A stretch of DNA of 64,000 nucleotides from Geopsychrobacter electrodiphilus DSM 16401 (GCF_000384395.1 NZ_ARWE01000001.1:2010894-2074893), one strand, 5' to 3'; counted from the stretch's first letter, positions 27,857 to 38,370 are shown. Notes: generated by a model not told the origin, from the sequence alone. Numbers and translations are program-made.

Positions 27857-28654
27857 ATGACGGTTTATGAATCCGGTCATATCCAACCCTCCAGGGTCGA
27901 AAAATTCAATTTTGCACTGACGGCAACCCCTGACCAGATTTTCCAGCTTATTCTTGAAGAAGACCCTGAAGTTCTCAAGGTTTTGCTGCGGAACCCCAAC
28001 CTGAAAGAGGAGCATCTTCTCACGCTGCTCAAGCGTCGGGACCTGGCTGAAGACCTGATCAACCATATTTATCAGCGTCGCAAAACCAACATCTCTCACC
28101 CCCTCATTCTGGCGCTGGTGAAAAACCCAGGCACCCCGGGAGCGCTGGTAAGGAGTCTCCTGCCAAACCTGCGCCTGTTCGAACTCGTCGATCTCTGTTA
28201 CATCCCCGGCGTAACCCCGGACCAACGTTTTGCCGCAGAACGCACCATTCTTCAGCGCCTACCAACCACGCCTGTCGGAAATAAAATCACCCTCGCGAGA
28301 CGCGCGACGTCCACCATCGTTGGAGAACTTCTCAAGGAAGGGGACGCTCGCACCGTCGAAGCCTGCCTAAATAGCCCCCGCCTGAAAGAAGCCGCAGTAT
28401 TCCAGCTGTTAACTGGTCCGCAAGCAACCGCAACGACCATATCAATGGTGGCTCGCCACAGCCGCTGGCAACAACGGCCGAACCTGCGGATGGCGATACT
28501 CAAAAATCGCCAGACACCGACTGTCTGGTTCACGCTCTGGTTACCGACACTTACGACACCCTTATTAAATCAGCTGCTTTCCAGTCAGCGATTATCGGTT
28601 CAACAGAAGGCGCAGCTTCGCGCTGAATTAAACAAGCGCGGAGGGAGACGTTAA
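27857..28654 (+). CDS. conserved-looking alpha-helical protein of unknown function
   Basis: Protein of 265 residues without signal peptide or transmembrane segments. It is built of short repeated helical units that look like HEAT- or leucine-rich-variant repeats (EVLKVLLRNPNLKEEHLLTLL, TVEACLNSPRLKEAAVFQLL, LILALVKNPGTPGALVRSLL). The pattern of NP/NS turns about every 35-40 residues suggests a solenoid. It starts six bases after the MshEN-domain gene and is surely cotranscribed, so it may act as that protein's partner. I do not recognise the family. Confidence 0.65.
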   Translation: MTVYESGHIQPSRVEKFNFALTATPDQIFQLILEEDPEVLKVLLRNPNLKEEHLLTLLKRRDLAEDLINHIYQRRKTNISHPLILALVKNPGTPGALVRSLLPNLRLFELVDLCYIPGVTPDQRFAAERTILQRLPTTPVGNKITLARRATSTIVGELLKEGDARTVEACLNSPRLKEAAVFQLLTGPQATATTISMVARHSRWQQRPNLRMAILKNRQTPTVWFTLWLPTLTTPLLNQLLSSQRLSVQQKAQLRAELNKRGGRR

Positions 28655-28876
28655 TTTTGCGCAAGCATCAAATTTAATACTGACCAAACTCCGCGGGTTT
28701 TATGGCGCAAAACATAACGACCGAATTTGCATCGCAATCCCGCCTCTCGAACCCTGAAATCACCAGGCCAATCCCTGTATTTATCGAGTTTAATCTTTGG
28801 CAGAATTGATTTTTAAACGTGAAAATGAAATGATGCGCTCCCTTGCTTGAACTAGCCGAAATTCAGGAGATACCTG

Positions 28877-30625
28877 GTGAAATTATATGTCAGAACACAG
28901 CTTGAACAGATTATTGAAAAGCTTAAAGAACAGCAGGTTATCCCTCAAGAGCTAACCCCACACTTCACTGTTGAGCGGACCAAAGACAAGAGTCATGGCG
29001 ATTTTGCCAGTAACCTGGCGCTGACCCTTGCAAAACCGGCCGCGGCAAATCCGCGTCTCCTCGCCGAGAAAATTGTCGCCTTATTACCTGATGACGGCGC
29101 CATCAGGAAGGTGGAAATTGCCGGGCCCGGCTTCATTAATTTCTTTCTCGATGAAAGTTGGCTTTCGCGCCAGGTCTCCCTGGCCCTTGCCGATCCGCGC
29201 CTGGGTGTGACTACAACCGAGGCCCCAAAAGTTGTCGTGATCGACTACTCTTCGCCAAACCTCGCCAAAGAGATGCACGTGGGTCATCTGCGTTCAACGA
29301 TCATCGGTGATGCGGTGGCCCGCACCCTCGAATTTCTTGGTCATAAGGTTATTCGCCAGAACCATGTTGGGGATTGGGGAACGCAGTTCGGCATGCTGCT
29401 CGCGTTGATGGAGCTGTTTCGCCAGCAAGGTCGTGAAATCAGCATGGAGCTCTCTGACCTGGAAGGTTTCTATCGCCAGGCTAAACAAGAGTTTGATGCC
29501 TCGGTTGAATTTGCCGAGCGGTCTCGTCAGCTGGTCGTTGAACTTCAATCGGGCGACAAAAACTGTCTCATGCTCTGGCAGGAATTCTTAAATATTTCAC
29601 TCAGCCACTGCCAGAAGATCTACGACCGACTTGGTGTCGGCCTGACTCCTGCGGCCATTCATGGTGAAAGTGCCTACAACGCCGATCTTCCGCTTGTCAT
29701 CAGGGACCTGGATAAAGCAGGATTATTAACCGAAAATCAGGGCGCAAAGTGCGTTTTTCTGGAAGAATATAAGGGACAGGACGGCAACCCCATGCCGATG
29801 ATTGTCCAGAAGAAGGATGGCGGATACCTTTACGCAACGACCGACCTAGCTGCCTTGCGCTATCGTCAGAATCAGCTGCATGCGGACCGCATTCTCTATT
29901 TTGTCGATGTTCGTCAATCTCACCATTTTCAGCACCTTTTCTCCGTCGCGCGCAAGGCGGGCTTTCTCGCCGAAACGACGCAGGTTGAGCATATGGGCTT
30001 TGGCACGGTCATGGGCGATGATGGCAAGCCTTTCAAGACCCGCAGTGGCAGCGTCGCCAAGCTGGCAGACCTGATCGACGAAGCGGAAAAGCGGGCCCGC
30101 ATTCTGGTGTCTGAAAAGAACTCCGAAATGTCGCCCGACGAACTCGACGAAATCGGCCGGGTGGTCGGCATTGCTTCGATCAAATACGCCGATCTGTCTA
30201 AAAACCGCACCAGCGATTATCTGTTCAGCTTTGACAATATGATCAGTTTCGAAGGAGATACGGGGCCTTATATGCTCTACGCCTACACCCGCGTCGCCAG
30301 CATTTTCCGTAAGGCCAAACTTGTTGAAGGCACAGTATCCGGGGAGATTCTTCTCGGCGAGGAGATCGAGCGTGAACTCGCCAACCAGCAGATTCAGTTC
30401 GCAGAAATATTAAACCGGGTCGCCGAGCGCGGCACCCCTCACCTGCTTTGCGCTTACCTGTATGAATTGGCTTCGACTTTTTCAAGCTTTTACAAACAGT
30501 GTCCTGTTCTCACCGCTGAACCAGAGGCCTCGCGAAACAGTCGCCTGCAACTGTGCCTGCTGACTGCGAAAATTCTCAAGCAGGGGCTTTCTCTCCTCGG
30601 AATCGGCACTCTGGAGCGCATGTAA
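28877..30625 (+). CDS. argS: arginyl-tRNA synthetase
   Basis: Class I aminoacyl-tRNA synthetase of 582 residues that charges tRNA-Arg. It has an N-terminal Add-1-type domain ([13 protein letters not shown]), the HIGH-equivalent [12 protein letters not shown], catalytic Rossmann fold with [12 protein letters not shown], and C-terminal anticodon-binding DALR domain ending in [11 protein letters not shown]. The KMSKS loop is degenerate ([11 protein letters not shown]), as usual for ArgS. The start is a GTG with AGGAG seven bases upstream; no better ATG precedes. The 222 bases before it hold no recognisable gene. Confidence 0.96.
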   Translation: MKLYVRTQLEQIIEKLKEQQVIPQELTPHFTVERTKDKSHGDFASNLALTLAKPAAANPRLLAEKIVALLPDDGAIRKVEIAGPGFINFFLDESWLSRQVSLALADPRLGVTTTEAPKVVVIDYSSPNLAKEMHVGHLRSTIIGDAVARTLEFLGHKVIRQNHVGDWGTQFGMLLALMELFRQQGREISMELSDLEGFYRQAKQEFDASVEFAERSRQLVVELQSGDKNCLMLWQEFLNISLSHCQKIYDRLGVGLTPAAIHGESAYNADLPLVIRDLDKAGLLTENQGAKCVFLEEYKGQDGNPMPMIVQKKDGGYLYATTDLAALRYRQNQLHADRILYFVDVRQSHHFQHLFSVARKAGFLAETTQVEHMGFGTVMGDDGKPFKTRSGSVAKLADLIDEAEKRARILVSEKNSEMSPDELDEIGRVVGIASIKYADLSKNRTSDYLFSFDNMISFEGDTGPYMLYAYTRVASIFRKAKLVEGTVSGEILLGEEIERELANQQIQFAEILNRVAERGTPHLLCAYLYELASTFSSFYKQCPVLTAEPEASRNSRLQLCLLTAKILKQGLSLLGIGTLERM

Positions 30626-30664
30626 CCCCGATCGGGTTACAGATCCGCCCCTGAATGGAAACAT

Positions 30665-31060
30665 ATGAGCTCCAAATTTAATTGCCACTGCTGCGGCAAT
30701 TGTTGTCTAATGTTGGTCGATGCCTACAATGGCTGCGTCAGTAATGCAGACATGAAACGCTGGCAAAAACAGGGTCGGGATGACCTGCTCGCCTGGATCG
30801 AAACCCTCGACCTTGGCCCGGGCAACCAGTTGCACACCGCCTGGATCCACCCCGAAACCGGCGACGACGTTGAGCGCTGCCCCTGGCTGCTCTACAGAAT
30901 TAACGCCAGCGGCTACCTCTGCGGTATCGAAGCGACCAAGCCGGATCATTGCCGCGCCTACCCCGAACATCAGCGCCACGCGTCAACCACCGGTTGTCAG
31001 GGGTATTGTGCGGAGTATGTCACATCCGCCCCACAGGAAAGGCTCCATGATGAGTCATAA
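30665..31060 (+). CDS. YkgJ-family cysteine-cluster protein
   Basis: Protein of 131 residues. It opens with the CxxCxxCC-type cluster (CHCCGNCC) and has further cysteines in the expected places (ERCPWL, YLCGIEATKPDHCRAYP). This is the UPF0153/YkgJ family, proposed to bind zinc or an iron-sulfur centre, with no settled function. The ATG at 30665 follows the argS stop by 39 bases, with only a weak purine tract as RBS. It overlaps the next gene by 11 bases. Confidence 0.85.
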   Translation: MSSKFNCHCCGNCCLMLVDAYNGCVSNADMKRWQKQGRDDLLAWIETLDLGPGNQLHTAWIHPETGDDVERCPWLLYRINASGYLCGIEATKPDHCRAYPEHQRHASTTGCQGYCAEYVTSAPQERLHDES

Positions 31061-31388
31061 ATCCAAAGTCAAAGATATTTATGTCGCAGATATTTCATTC
31101 GAAGTGGTCGAAGAAGATCTGCAGAAGCTCTTCTCCGTCTGCGGCACGGTCAAAGCGATTAACATGTTGAAAGATGACCGCACCGGGCATTTTAATGGTC
31201 GGGCGTTTATCCGGATGGCGAGCGATGCCGAAGCCAAAGAGGCGATCAATATGCTGGACGGAACGCGACTGATCAATCGCTGCATCAGCGTAAGCGCCGC
31301 ACGCGATAAGCCGATTATTGAACCGATTGAGGAGACCGCAGTCAAAAAATCACGCCGCCCCAGGCCGGGGAAAGGGCGCCGTAAATAA
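31050..31388 (+). CDS. RRM-domain RNA-binding protein
   Basis: Protein of 112 residues with a single RNA recognition motif (about 5-80): RNP2-like DIYVADIS and RNP1-like HFNGRAFIRM, then a basic tail (KKSRRPRPGKGRRK). Small RRM proteins of this type occur in cyanobacteria and deltaproteobacteria and are thought to act as RNA chaperones, often with cold-shock control. Two adjacent ATGs (31047, 31050) are possible; AAGG is best placed for the second. It overlaps the YkgJ gene in another frame and ends before a strong terminator. The longer open frame to 30780 is a shadow. Confidence 0.9.
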   Translation: MSHKSKVKDIYVADISFEVVEEDLQKLFSVCGTVKAINMLKDDRTGHFNGRAFIRMASDAEAKEAINMLDGTRLINRCISVSAARDKPIIEPIEETAVKKSRRPRPGKGRRK

Positions 31389-31414
31389 ACCCGCAACGAC
31401 CTGTAAAAAAGATG

Positions 31415-31455
31415 AAAAAGGCAGCGAGATATTAAACTCTTGCTGCCTTTTTTTT
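31415..31455 (+). terminator. terminator after the RRM gene
   Basis: AAAAAGGCAGC, a partly paired loop, then GCTGCC followed by eight T. The A run before the stem means it may also end minus-strand transcripts from the sigma-54 regulator gene. The rest of 31389-31589 shows no gene. Confidence 0.85.
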
Positions 31456-31589
31456 AAAAAAATTACTTCCTCCCTGAGGAGTTCAGGATGGAGCGAGGAA
31501 CGATCCGTTAAGGGACCGTGGAGAGAGTTGCTTCTGGCGGAGTGGGTACAGCAGGACGCAATCGATCGAGCTATTTCAGGTCAAAGTTT

Positions 31590-32951
31590 TTAGCTGAGTT
31601 CGTATTTTTCCAACTTGTAGCGCAATGTACCCCGGGGCACATTGAGAATACGGGCGGTTTTGGCGACATTTCCGCCGGTAATCGAAAACGCCCTGGTGAT
31701 CAACTCTTTTTCAACCTGACAAACCACATCATCCAGCACTATCCCTTCCGGCGGGATTTCAAAACGGAAAGGGACCTCGCTTTGGGGAGCCTCTCCCCAG
31801 ATTTCCCGTGGAAGATGGGCGGGTTTGATCTCATCAACATTGTGCATGATACAGATCCGCTCAACGACATTGCGCAGTTCGCGCACATTCCCCGGCCAGT
31901 GATAACGCAGCATCAGATCCAGGGCATCAGGTGAGAAAGAGCGTATCGCCTTGTTAAACTCACGACTGAAGCGCTGCAAGAAGTTCTCGAGCAGGCAGGG
32001 GATGTCTTCACGCCGTTCGCGCAGAGGTGGAATGTGAATGGGAAACACATTTAAACGATAATAAAGATCCTCGCGAAATTGCTTCGCTTCGATGGCATCT
32101 TTGAGTTCGGCGTTGGTCGCTGCGATGATTCGCACGTTGATGTCTATATTCTGATTTCCACCCAATCGTCTGATCTTGCGATCTTCGAGAACGCGCAGGA
32201 GCTTCACCTGCAGCCCCATATCCATTTCGCCGATTTCATCCAGAAAGATCGACCCATTATTTGATTCTTCAAAAAGCCCAAGTTTGCGGGTTTTCGCGTC
32301 GGTAAATGCACCCCTTTCATGTCCAAAAAGCTCACTTTCCAGAAGATTAAAAGGCAGGGAACCACAGTTAATCTCGATAAAGGGTTTATCGACCCGAGGC
32401 GAGAGCCTATGAATGGCCTGGGCAACAAGTTCTTTACCTGTCCCGCTCTCGCCGGTGATGAGAACTGTCGCTGTTTCATGCTTGGCGACCTCCCGGATTT
32501 GATGAAAGATCTGCAACAGCGCCGGACTATTTCCGACCATGTTGATATCTTTCTCTTCACGGGCCAGGCGCTTGACCATACGCCGCAACGATTGTGTTTC
32601 AAGTGCCAGCTTCACAATCAAATGAATCGCATCGGCCTTAAACGGTTTTTTTATGTAGTCATAAGCGCCAATTTTTAACGCGGCGACGGCGCTTTCTACG
32701 GTGCCATAACCGGTAATAATGATAACAAGCACTCCGGGGTCGGCTTCCTTGATCGCTCGCAAAACGTCAAGACCACTTTTATTGCCCAGATTAAGGTCGA
32801 GCAGGACCAGACCGACCTCCTCTTCACTGACAATACGCACGGCCTCATCGGGAGAATCGGTTGACTGAGGCCGATAGCCGTCATCCGCCAGTATCCGTTC
32901 AAGGTTCTCCCGGATAAACGCCTCATCATCAACAATCAGAATTTTTTCCAT
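31590..32951 (-). CDS. NtrC-family sigma-54-dependent response regulator
   Basis: Protein of 453 residues: receiver (ILIVDDEAF, phospho-acceptor Asp in LVLLDLNLG, VKPFKAD-type lysine region KKPFKAD), AAA+ domain (GESGTGKE, GAFTDA, RELRNVVERICIMH) and Fis-type HTH (GNVAKTARILNVPRGTLRYKLEKYEL). The sigma-54 contact loop reads GAFTDA instead of GAFTGA; Gly-to-Asp here is uncommon and its effect should be considered. The Cache-domain kinase gene directly upstream is the probable partner. CAGGAG lies upstream of the ATG. Confidence 0.9.
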   Translation of the reverse strand: MEKILIVDDEAFIRENLERILADDGYRPQSTDSPDEAVRIVSEEEVGLVLLDLNLGNKSGLDVLRAIKEADPGVLVIIITGYGTVESAVAALKIGAYDYIKKPFKADAIHLIVKLALETQSLRRMVKRLAREEKDINMVGNSPALLQIFHQIREVAKHETATVLITGESGTGKELVAQAIHRLSPRVDKPFIEINCGSLPFNLLESELFGHERGAFTDAKTRKLGLFEESNNGSIFLDEIGEMDMGLQVKLLRVLEDRKIRRLGGNQNIDINVRIIAATNAELKDAIEAKQFREDLYYRLNVFPIHIPPLRERREDIPCLLENFLQRFSREFNKAIRSFSPDALDLMLRYHWPGNVRELRNVVERICIMHNVDEIKPAHLPREIWGEAPQSEVPFRFEIPPEGIVLDDVVCQVEKELITRAFSITGGNVAKTARILNVPRGTLRYKLEKYELS

Positions 32952-33057
32952 ACCCCGGACTCCTGTAAATAATCACAGCAGAATCGCTTCATTATGAAAC
33001 ATCGTATTAAAAATATAGTGTTGATGAGTTCAGGAAGGCAAGATAATTGGTTAATTT

Positions 33058-33137
33058 TGGCCACTTTAAGCGGGCTGAGCTTAGCGGCCATTCGGATCTA
33101 CATATAAAGCCCGAAACAAAGTGGCCGTTTTTAGCCG
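33058..33137. promoter_or_regulatory. repeated TGGC-N8-GC motifs and large dyad between kinase and regulator genes
   Basis: The 179-base gap between the kinase stop and the regulator start contains TGGC-N8-GCGG at 33058-33073 and TGGC-N8-GCCG at 33122-33137. They also form the ends of an imperfect dyad (GGCCACTTT at 33059 with AAAGTGGCC at 33118, and CGGGCT at 33071 with AGCCCG at 33108). It could fold as an RNA hairpin in the transcript or be a set of activator sites. The same TGGC-N8-GCCA core forms the palindrome upstream of the malic enzyme. Confidence 0.45.
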
Positions 33138-35644
33138 GCAATACCCTTAGGGTTTAATGGCAGGGTCAGGCAGATGCGCGTGCCCTGACCGAGGGTACTT
33201 TCAGCGCTCATTGTCCCTGCATGTTCCGAGATAATATTATGACTGATCGAAAGGCCAAGTCCTGTCCCCTCGCGTCCTTTACTGGTATAGAATGGCTCAA
33301 AAATCAGGCCGAGTTTTTCAGGTTCTATTCCGTAGCCGTTGTCAATAATTACAATTTGAACTCCCTGGCGCACGCATCTGGCGGCAATCTTTAATTGGCC
33401 ACCGTCTGGCATGGCATCAATGGCATTACTGAACAGGTTAAGAAACACCTGCTTTAAACGGTCTACATCAATCGACAGGAAGGGCAGCCCGCTATCGTAA
33501 TGAGTGGCAATTTCAATTCCCTGTCTTTCACATTGTTTCCGGACGAGAAAAATTGAATCATCGATGACCTGCGTTAAGTCAGCTGAAACCAGGCGGGGGG
33601 TTGAGGGTGCCGAGAAGTGCAGCAGTTCACCAACCAGGCCCTCAAGTCTTTCAATTTCCCCCAGGGCTTTGCGGATCAGGAGTTGGTCCTGTTCCTGCCC
33701 TAAAAGGCGGTCATGCAGATCATCCAGCAACAAGCTCACACCCGTTAAAGGGTTACGGATTTCGTGCGCAATTCCTGCCGACATGCGGCCCAGCGACGCC
33801 AATCGATCCATACGTGACATCTGCTCTCGCATATTGACCCGCTCTGTAAGGTCTTCAACGGTCAACAGCCATCCAGCCTGACGCCTGAAACTGAGAGGGA
33901 ACAGAGACAAGCGATAGGTCAGGTGCCGGTCATTCCGCTCAAGAGATATATATTCTCCCCAGGCCTGCTGTTCCATAGATGAAAAAGCCTTCTCTAGCCC
34001 TGCGTGAAACTCGGGCCAGTCCTTGAGAATTTCTGGCCAGGGAGCCGCCGCCTGAGGTTGTATTATCCCCAAAATTCTGGTAGCAGGCCCGTTAAGGGTC
34101 ATCACCTGCCTATTCTGATCAAAGGTCAGAATTCCGGTTTCGATATTTTCGACCACCGTGTGCTTGAAGTTTCTTTCACGAATAATCTCCTGCCGCGAGC
34201 GGCGTAACGCCTGCAGGGTCTTTAAGAGTCGCAACTGTCGCAAACTTAAATCGTTTGCCATCCGGTTAAATGAATCGGCCAGCACACCAACCTCATCCTG
34301 TGATTCGACTTCAACCCGAATCTCAAGATTTCCGCGCGCCATCTGACGTGTTCCCTCGGTCAACAACAGCAGAGGGCCAACGATACTGCTGGAAAAACGA
34401 TAGGCGATCGCAATAACGAACAGGACCGTCATGGAGATGACAAACCAGGATTCATTCAGATAGTTAGTGATCTCTTTTTTTATCAGACCGGCGGTGGCCA
34501 GGGCGGGTTTATGAAAGTTTTTTACCTCGGCGCCGATGGTAATGCCGCCAAAGATTTTATAGCGCTTATAATCCCCTTGATTGTAAAAAATAGGAGCGTA
34601 GGCCATGATTTTACGCGACCCCCCGATATTGGTAATATCGACCACTCCCCGCTTTCCCTGACGCACAGCCTCGCTGACTTCAGGGTAATTCTGATGAATA
34701 AAACCCGCCTTGAACAGATTAAAAGGGATACGTCCGGCTTTCAGAGTTTCAGCGTTTGTCTCTGCGCTATAGGCCGGCACCAGGGTTCCCTTATGATCAT
34801 AGCCCCGAATGTCCCAATATTTGGGATGGGTAATCATCCAGCCTTCATCATCAAACATGAAGGCATAATTACCACTGGCGTAGGAGGGGAAAACCGTATA
34901 GCGCTCTTCTGTCGGCGAAATGTGCTGGGTAAACTCCATCAAGTGACGATGATCGAGGGAGAGGACGACGATCCCCTGCAGAGTGTTGTCTTTGTAAATT
35001 GGGGTTGCAAAGCGAATAACCCCCTGATACGGCGTCCCCTGCACCGCCTCCAGCGGGGTTTCAGCGCCTTGAAGTTGCTCATCGCGGCTCACGTACCAGC
35101 CGGCTAAATGAGAGACGTATATTTCACCGGCGCGCAGTTTTTGCGTCTTATTAAAATAGTCTTCACTTTTATAGGTGGTGTTGGCCGGATCAGAGACATT
35201 GCGCAATTGCAACGAAGGGCGACCAGCGACTACGCGTATCTTCTCCTGCCCTTTCGCATCGATATATGCGAGTTCATGATAAATGAGAATCTTTTCCTTG
35301 ACCTCAATCGGCGTGTCGTTTGTGCCGCGACGGTACCAGACGTTACGTTCATGCCCCCATGCGAATTCAAGGTAAGAGTCCTGACTGGGTTCGAGCAGGG
35401 CGAGATCCCGAAGATCCCCTTCAACCTGGGCCAGAAAACCACTGACTTCGCGAGCGACCATCTCAGCACGCAGCTCGAGGGACTGGGCAGCCTGGGCATC
35501 CAGGGCCTCAGTCGTTCGTTGACGCAATAAATTTTCAACCAGGCGCAGACTCTGTTGGGAATTAACCAGCAACAGAATCAGGGGGATCAGTGACAACAAC
35601 AGAAAAGCCCCGAGGACTTTTTTATGCAGATTGATCTTGAACAT
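33131..35644 (-). CDS. Cache-domain sensor histidine kinase
   Basis: Protein of 837 residues: first transmembrane helix at about 10-28, a large periplasmic region of about 360 residues with double-Cache character ([44 protein letters not shown]), second helix at about 392-412, HAMP, PAS (about 490-600), HisKA with [16 protein letters not shown] and HATPase_c ([25 protein letters not shown]). dCache domains bind small extracellular ligands such as organic acids or amino acids; the ligand here is unknown. It lies upstream of the sigma-54 regulator on the same strand. Confidence 0.9.
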   Translation of the reverse strand: MFKINLHKKVLGAFLLLSLIPLILLLVNSQQSLRLVENLLRQRTTEALDAQAAQSLELRAEMVAREVSGFLAQVEGDLRDLALLEPSQDSYLEFAWGHERNVWYRRGTNDTPIEVKEKILIYHELAYIDAKGQEKIRVVAGRPSLQLRNVSDPANTTYKSEDYFNKTQKLRAGEIYVSHLAGWYVSRDEQLQGAETPLEAVQGTPYQGVIRFATPIYKDNTLQGIVVLSLDHRHLMEFTQHISPTEERYTVFPSYASGNYAFMFDDEGWMITHPKYWDIRGYDHKGTLVPAYSAETNAETLKAGRIPFNLFKAGFIHQNYPEVSEAVRQGKRGVVDITNIGGSRKIMAYAPIFYNQGDYKRYKIFGGITIGAEVKNFHKPALATAGLIKKEITNYLNESWFVISMTVLFVIAIAYRFSSSIVGPLLLLTEGTRQMARGNLEIRVEVESQDEVGVLADSFNRMANDLSLRQLRLLKTLQALRRSRQEIIRERNFKHTVVENIETGILTFDQNRQVMTLNGPATRILGIIQPQAAAPWPEILKDWPEFHAGLEKAFSSMEQQAWGEYISLERNDRHLTYRLSLFPLSFRRQAGWLLTVEDLTERVNMREQMSRMDRLASLGRMSAGIAHEIRNPLTGVSLLLDDLHDRLLGQEQDQLLIRKALGEIERLEGLVGELLHFSAPSTPRLVSADLTQVIDDSIFLVRKQCERQGIEIATHYDSGLPFLSIDVDRLKQVFLNLFSNAIDAMPDGGQLKIAARCVRQGVQIVIIDNGYGIEPEKLGLIFEPFYTSKGREGTGLGLSISHNIISEHAGTMSAESTLGQGTRICLTLPLNPKGIAG

Positions 35645-35660
35645 CCGTCTCCTTCAAACG

Positions 35661-35692
35661 AAAAAACCGCCCCCGACAGTTAACAGGTGCGG
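35661..35692 (-). terminator. terminator after the polyprenyl synthase gene (minus strand)
   Basis: On the minus strand a GGCCGCACC...GGGGGCGG imperfect stem is followed by TTTTTT. It separates the polyprenyl synthase gene from the Cache kinase gene. Confidence 0.6.
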
Positions 35693-35722
35693 CCTTTATT
35701 TGAGGTGCTAAAGATACCCGCC

Positions 35723-36691
35723 TTATTTACTGCGTGCCACGACATAGTCTGCGAGGTCAAAAAGTGCGTCGCGCACCTCACTCTGCGGGAAAATTTCAAG
35801 ATGTGATTTTGCAAGCTGTATTCTTTCAACAGCCCGCATGCGGGTATATTCAATGCCATTATGCGCTTCGATCAATTCACAAACGCGCTCGAGGTCGCGA
35901 TCTGACAGGTCGTCGAGTTCAATGACCCGCTTGATTTCAGCCCGTTCGGCCTCATCAACAAGCGCATAGGTCCTGATCAGCGGCAGCGTCATCTTCCCTT
36001 CTTCAAGGTCATGTCCACGCGTCTTGCCAAACTCTTTTTGATCGGCAACGTAGTCGAGAGCATCGTCCATCAACTGAAAAGCTATCCCAATTTCAAAGCC
36101 GAACTCACGCAAGGCATCTTCCCGTTCGGGAGACGCCTCCGCAAGCACAGCGCCTACCTGACAGGCGGCGGCAATAAGGATAGCCGTTTTATCGCGGATA
36201 ACCTCGAGATATCGCTTTTCATTGACCTCAAGGTCAGCCGTATTCAATAACTGCTGCACCTCGCCTTCGGCCATCTGAGTCGTAGTGTCGGAGAGCAGTT
36301 GCAGGATTTTCAAACTCTTGCAGCCAACCATAACCGAAAAAGACTTGGCAAAGAGGAAATCCCCAACCAGAACTGAGGCCTCGTTCCCCCAAACAGCATT
36401 GGCCGAGCGGTTGCCGCGCCGCAGCTCGGCGCCATCGACGACATCATCATGCAATAATGTCGCGCTGTGAATGAACTCGATTACACCTGCGAGCTCAATA
36501 TGATAGTCCCCTGTGTAATCACACAACTTTGCTGCCAGCAGCAACAACATCGGACGGATTCTCTTGCCACCACTGGAAAGCAGGTACTCTCCCACCTGAC
36601 CAATCAATGGTACATCAGACGCCAGATTCTTACGGAATCGTGCCTCAACGGCCAGCATGTCTCCCTGTATCAGGGCCGAAACTCGCTCCAT
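35723..36691 (-). CDS. ispB: trans-polyprenyl diphosphate synthase (octaprenyl type)
   Basis: Isoprenoid chain elongase of 322 residues that makes the side chain of respiratory quinones. Both Asp-rich motifs are present: first LLHDDVVDGAELRRG and second FQLMDDALDYV, with the GKRIRPM substrate-binding stretch near residue 40. The region before the first Asp motif carries small or aliphatic residues (IEFIHSATL), consistent with a long-chain product such as the menaquinone tail. Exact chain length cannot be read from sequence. No other quinone genes are adjacent. Confidence 0.92.
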   Translation of the reverse strand: MERVSALIQGDMLAVEARFRKNLASDVPLIGQVGEYLLSSGGKRIRPMLLLLAAKLCDYTGDYHIELAGVIEFIHSATLLHDDVVDGAELRRGNRSANAVWGNEASVLVGDFLFAKSFSVMVGCKSLKILQLLSDTTTQMAEGEVQQLLNTADLEVNEKRYLEVIRDKTAILIAAACQVGAVLAEASPEREDALREFGFEIGIAFQLMDDALDYVADQKEFGKTRGHDLEEGKMTLPLIRTYALVDEAERAEIKRVIELDDLSDRDLERVCELIEAHNGIEYTRMRAVERIQLAKSHLEIFPQSEVRDALFDLADYVVARSK

Positions 36692-36776
36692 TTAGGTTAT
36701 ATATCCATCTCTTTTAGGTGTGGGAAAAGTTTCTGCCGCATTCTAAAAACCGTATGCCCCGATGTCAAAGACTTTT

Positions 36777-38279
36777 TCATGACAGTTGAGAGGCATTTTC
36801 ATCAATATCACATGGTAGATAGATTAGAATACGTGCTCCCCCAAGGGGAGATTCAAGGGCTTCGATACTACCGCCATGTTCTTCGATCAACTTACGACAG
36901 ATCGCCAGACCCAGGCCGGTCCCCTTCCCTTTCTCTTTGGTTGAGAAAAAGGGATCAAAAATGGTCCCACGTTGTTCCTCTGGGATGCCCGGGCCATCAT
37001 CATCGACACTGATCTCTGCCCCGGCTTTTGTCCTTTTCAACTCGACATGAATCTTTCCCGATTCATCAAGCGCCTGAACCGCGTTTAATAGCAGATTAAC
37101 CAGGACCTGTCGCAACCGATCTGGGTCGCCGATCAGTCCGGGCACCAGAGGGTCAAGCTGCATACTGAAGAGAATTCTGCGAAACAGTTTTTGTGGCTGG
37201 AGTGACGCCCAGGTCCCTTCAATCAATTCTGTTAAATTGATCGGTTCCCATTGCCGGGCTCCGGTACGAGAGAGGCTGAGAAGACCGCCGGTAATTCTTT
37301 TACAGCGCAGACATTCATCCACAATTGCCCTGACATCGTCACGACGTTTGTCCGCAGGGTCCAGATCTTCAAGCAGGAGTTGTGCATAGCCAAGAATAAT
37401 CCCGACGGGATTGTCAATTTCATGAGAGACGCCTGCCGCAACCTGCCCTACCGCAGCCAAACGTTCCGCCCTGGCCAGGCGATCATAGATTCTATGAAGT
37501 TCTTCGTTGGCATGGGTCAACTGCTCATTGCGATGGGTCAACTCTTCACGGCTTGCCCCAAGACTGCTGGCCATATCATTGAAAGCTCCGGCTAAAGCGG
37601 TGAGCTCATCGGAACCACGCAAAGGCAGGCGTATTTCAAGTTCTCCACGAGCGATAGCCCGGGCACCCTCTGTCAGTTGCTGGATGGGACGGGTCAAACG
37701 CCTGGCAACCAAAGCCGCGAGCAACAATGAGACAAGGGCCGCACCGAGCGCAATTCTCAAAAACGCCTGATGGATTTCTTGTAATCGCTGATCAACGGTC
37801 CTGAAAGAGTAATAAAAACGTACATTAAGTAATCGGGATCCGGCCGGGCTGAAAGCTGGCACTACCACATCGAGCACTCGGCGCCCCTGCTGATCGGCGA
37901 GTATCCTGTAGCTCAGGTCACTACTATCGCTCTCAAAGATCGAATCTGTCGGCAGGTCCTGCTTTGAAAATCCAGGGAAAATAGCAGAGCTGAAGAGTTC
38001 ACGACCGGTGACTGAATGGAGTGAAAAACGTATTAAATCATGACTGAACCCGAGTCGCTGAACCATTTCCCCTTGCTGCAATGGCGATAGCTGGGTGAAA
38101 TCTCCCCGAAAATGCTTGAGAATCTCGGGGGTTGAAAACCTGGCCGCAGCCAGATGTTGAGCCTGTAGATGTTGTTGCCAGAGGACAGCCTGTCGCTTCT
38201 CCAAAAGACCAAAGGTTACCAGCAACAAGGTCAGCAGCACTGCCCCCGTGTATAAGAATAATTTTTTCGCAAGGCTCAT
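36777..38279 (-). CDS. HAMP-domain sensor histidine kinase divergent from cbb3 operon
   Basis: Protein of 500 residues: transmembrane helix at about 7-25, extracytoplasmic sensor of about 135 residues, second helix at about 163-185, HAMP (about 185-240), coiled coil, HisKA with AAGVSHEIDNPVGIILGYA and HATPase_c (NLLLNAVQALDESGKI, GTGLGLAICRKL). No response regulator is adjacent; the next gene downstream is ispB. It is transcribed divergently from ccoN, sharing a 235-base promoter region, so a role in oxidase or redox control is possible but unproven. Confidence 0.88.
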   Translation of the reverse strand: MSLAKKLFLYTGAVLLTLLLVTFGLLEKRQAVLWQQHLQAQHLAAARFSTPEILKHFRGDFTQLSPLQQGEMVQRLGFSHDLIRFSLHSVTGRELFSSAIFPGFSKQDLPTDSIFESDSSDLSYRILADQQGRRVLDVVVPAFSPAGSRLLNVRFYYSFRTVDQRLQEIHQAFLRIALGAALVSLLLAALVARRLTRPIQQLTEGARAIARGELEIRLPLRGSDELTALAGAFNDMASSLGASREELTHRNEQLTHANEELHRIYDRLARAERLAAVGQVAAGVSHEIDNPVGIILGYAQLLLEDLDPADKRRDDVRAIVDECLRCKRITGGLLSLSRTGARQWEPINLTELIEGTWASLQPQKLFRRILFSMQLDPLVPGLIGDPDRLRQVLVNLLLNAVQALDESGKIHVELKRTKAGAEISVDDDGPGIPEEQRGTIFDPFFSTKEKGKGTGLGLAICRKLIEEHGGSIEALESPLGGARILIYLPCDIDENASQLS

Positions 38280-38370
38280 ATGTGGTGAGGGTACCTTATT
38301 TGTTCCTCTGTTTCACACATCTTTTATTATTCCCGGATTTGCCGCATGCATAGATAAGAGTATTTTTTAT

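Noticed and set aside
30780-31046. Extended N-terminus for the RRM protein
   Set aside because: This part lies inside the YkgJ-like gene in another frame and is Pro/Thr/Ser-rich as expected of a shadow; a good RBS precedes the ATG at 31050.
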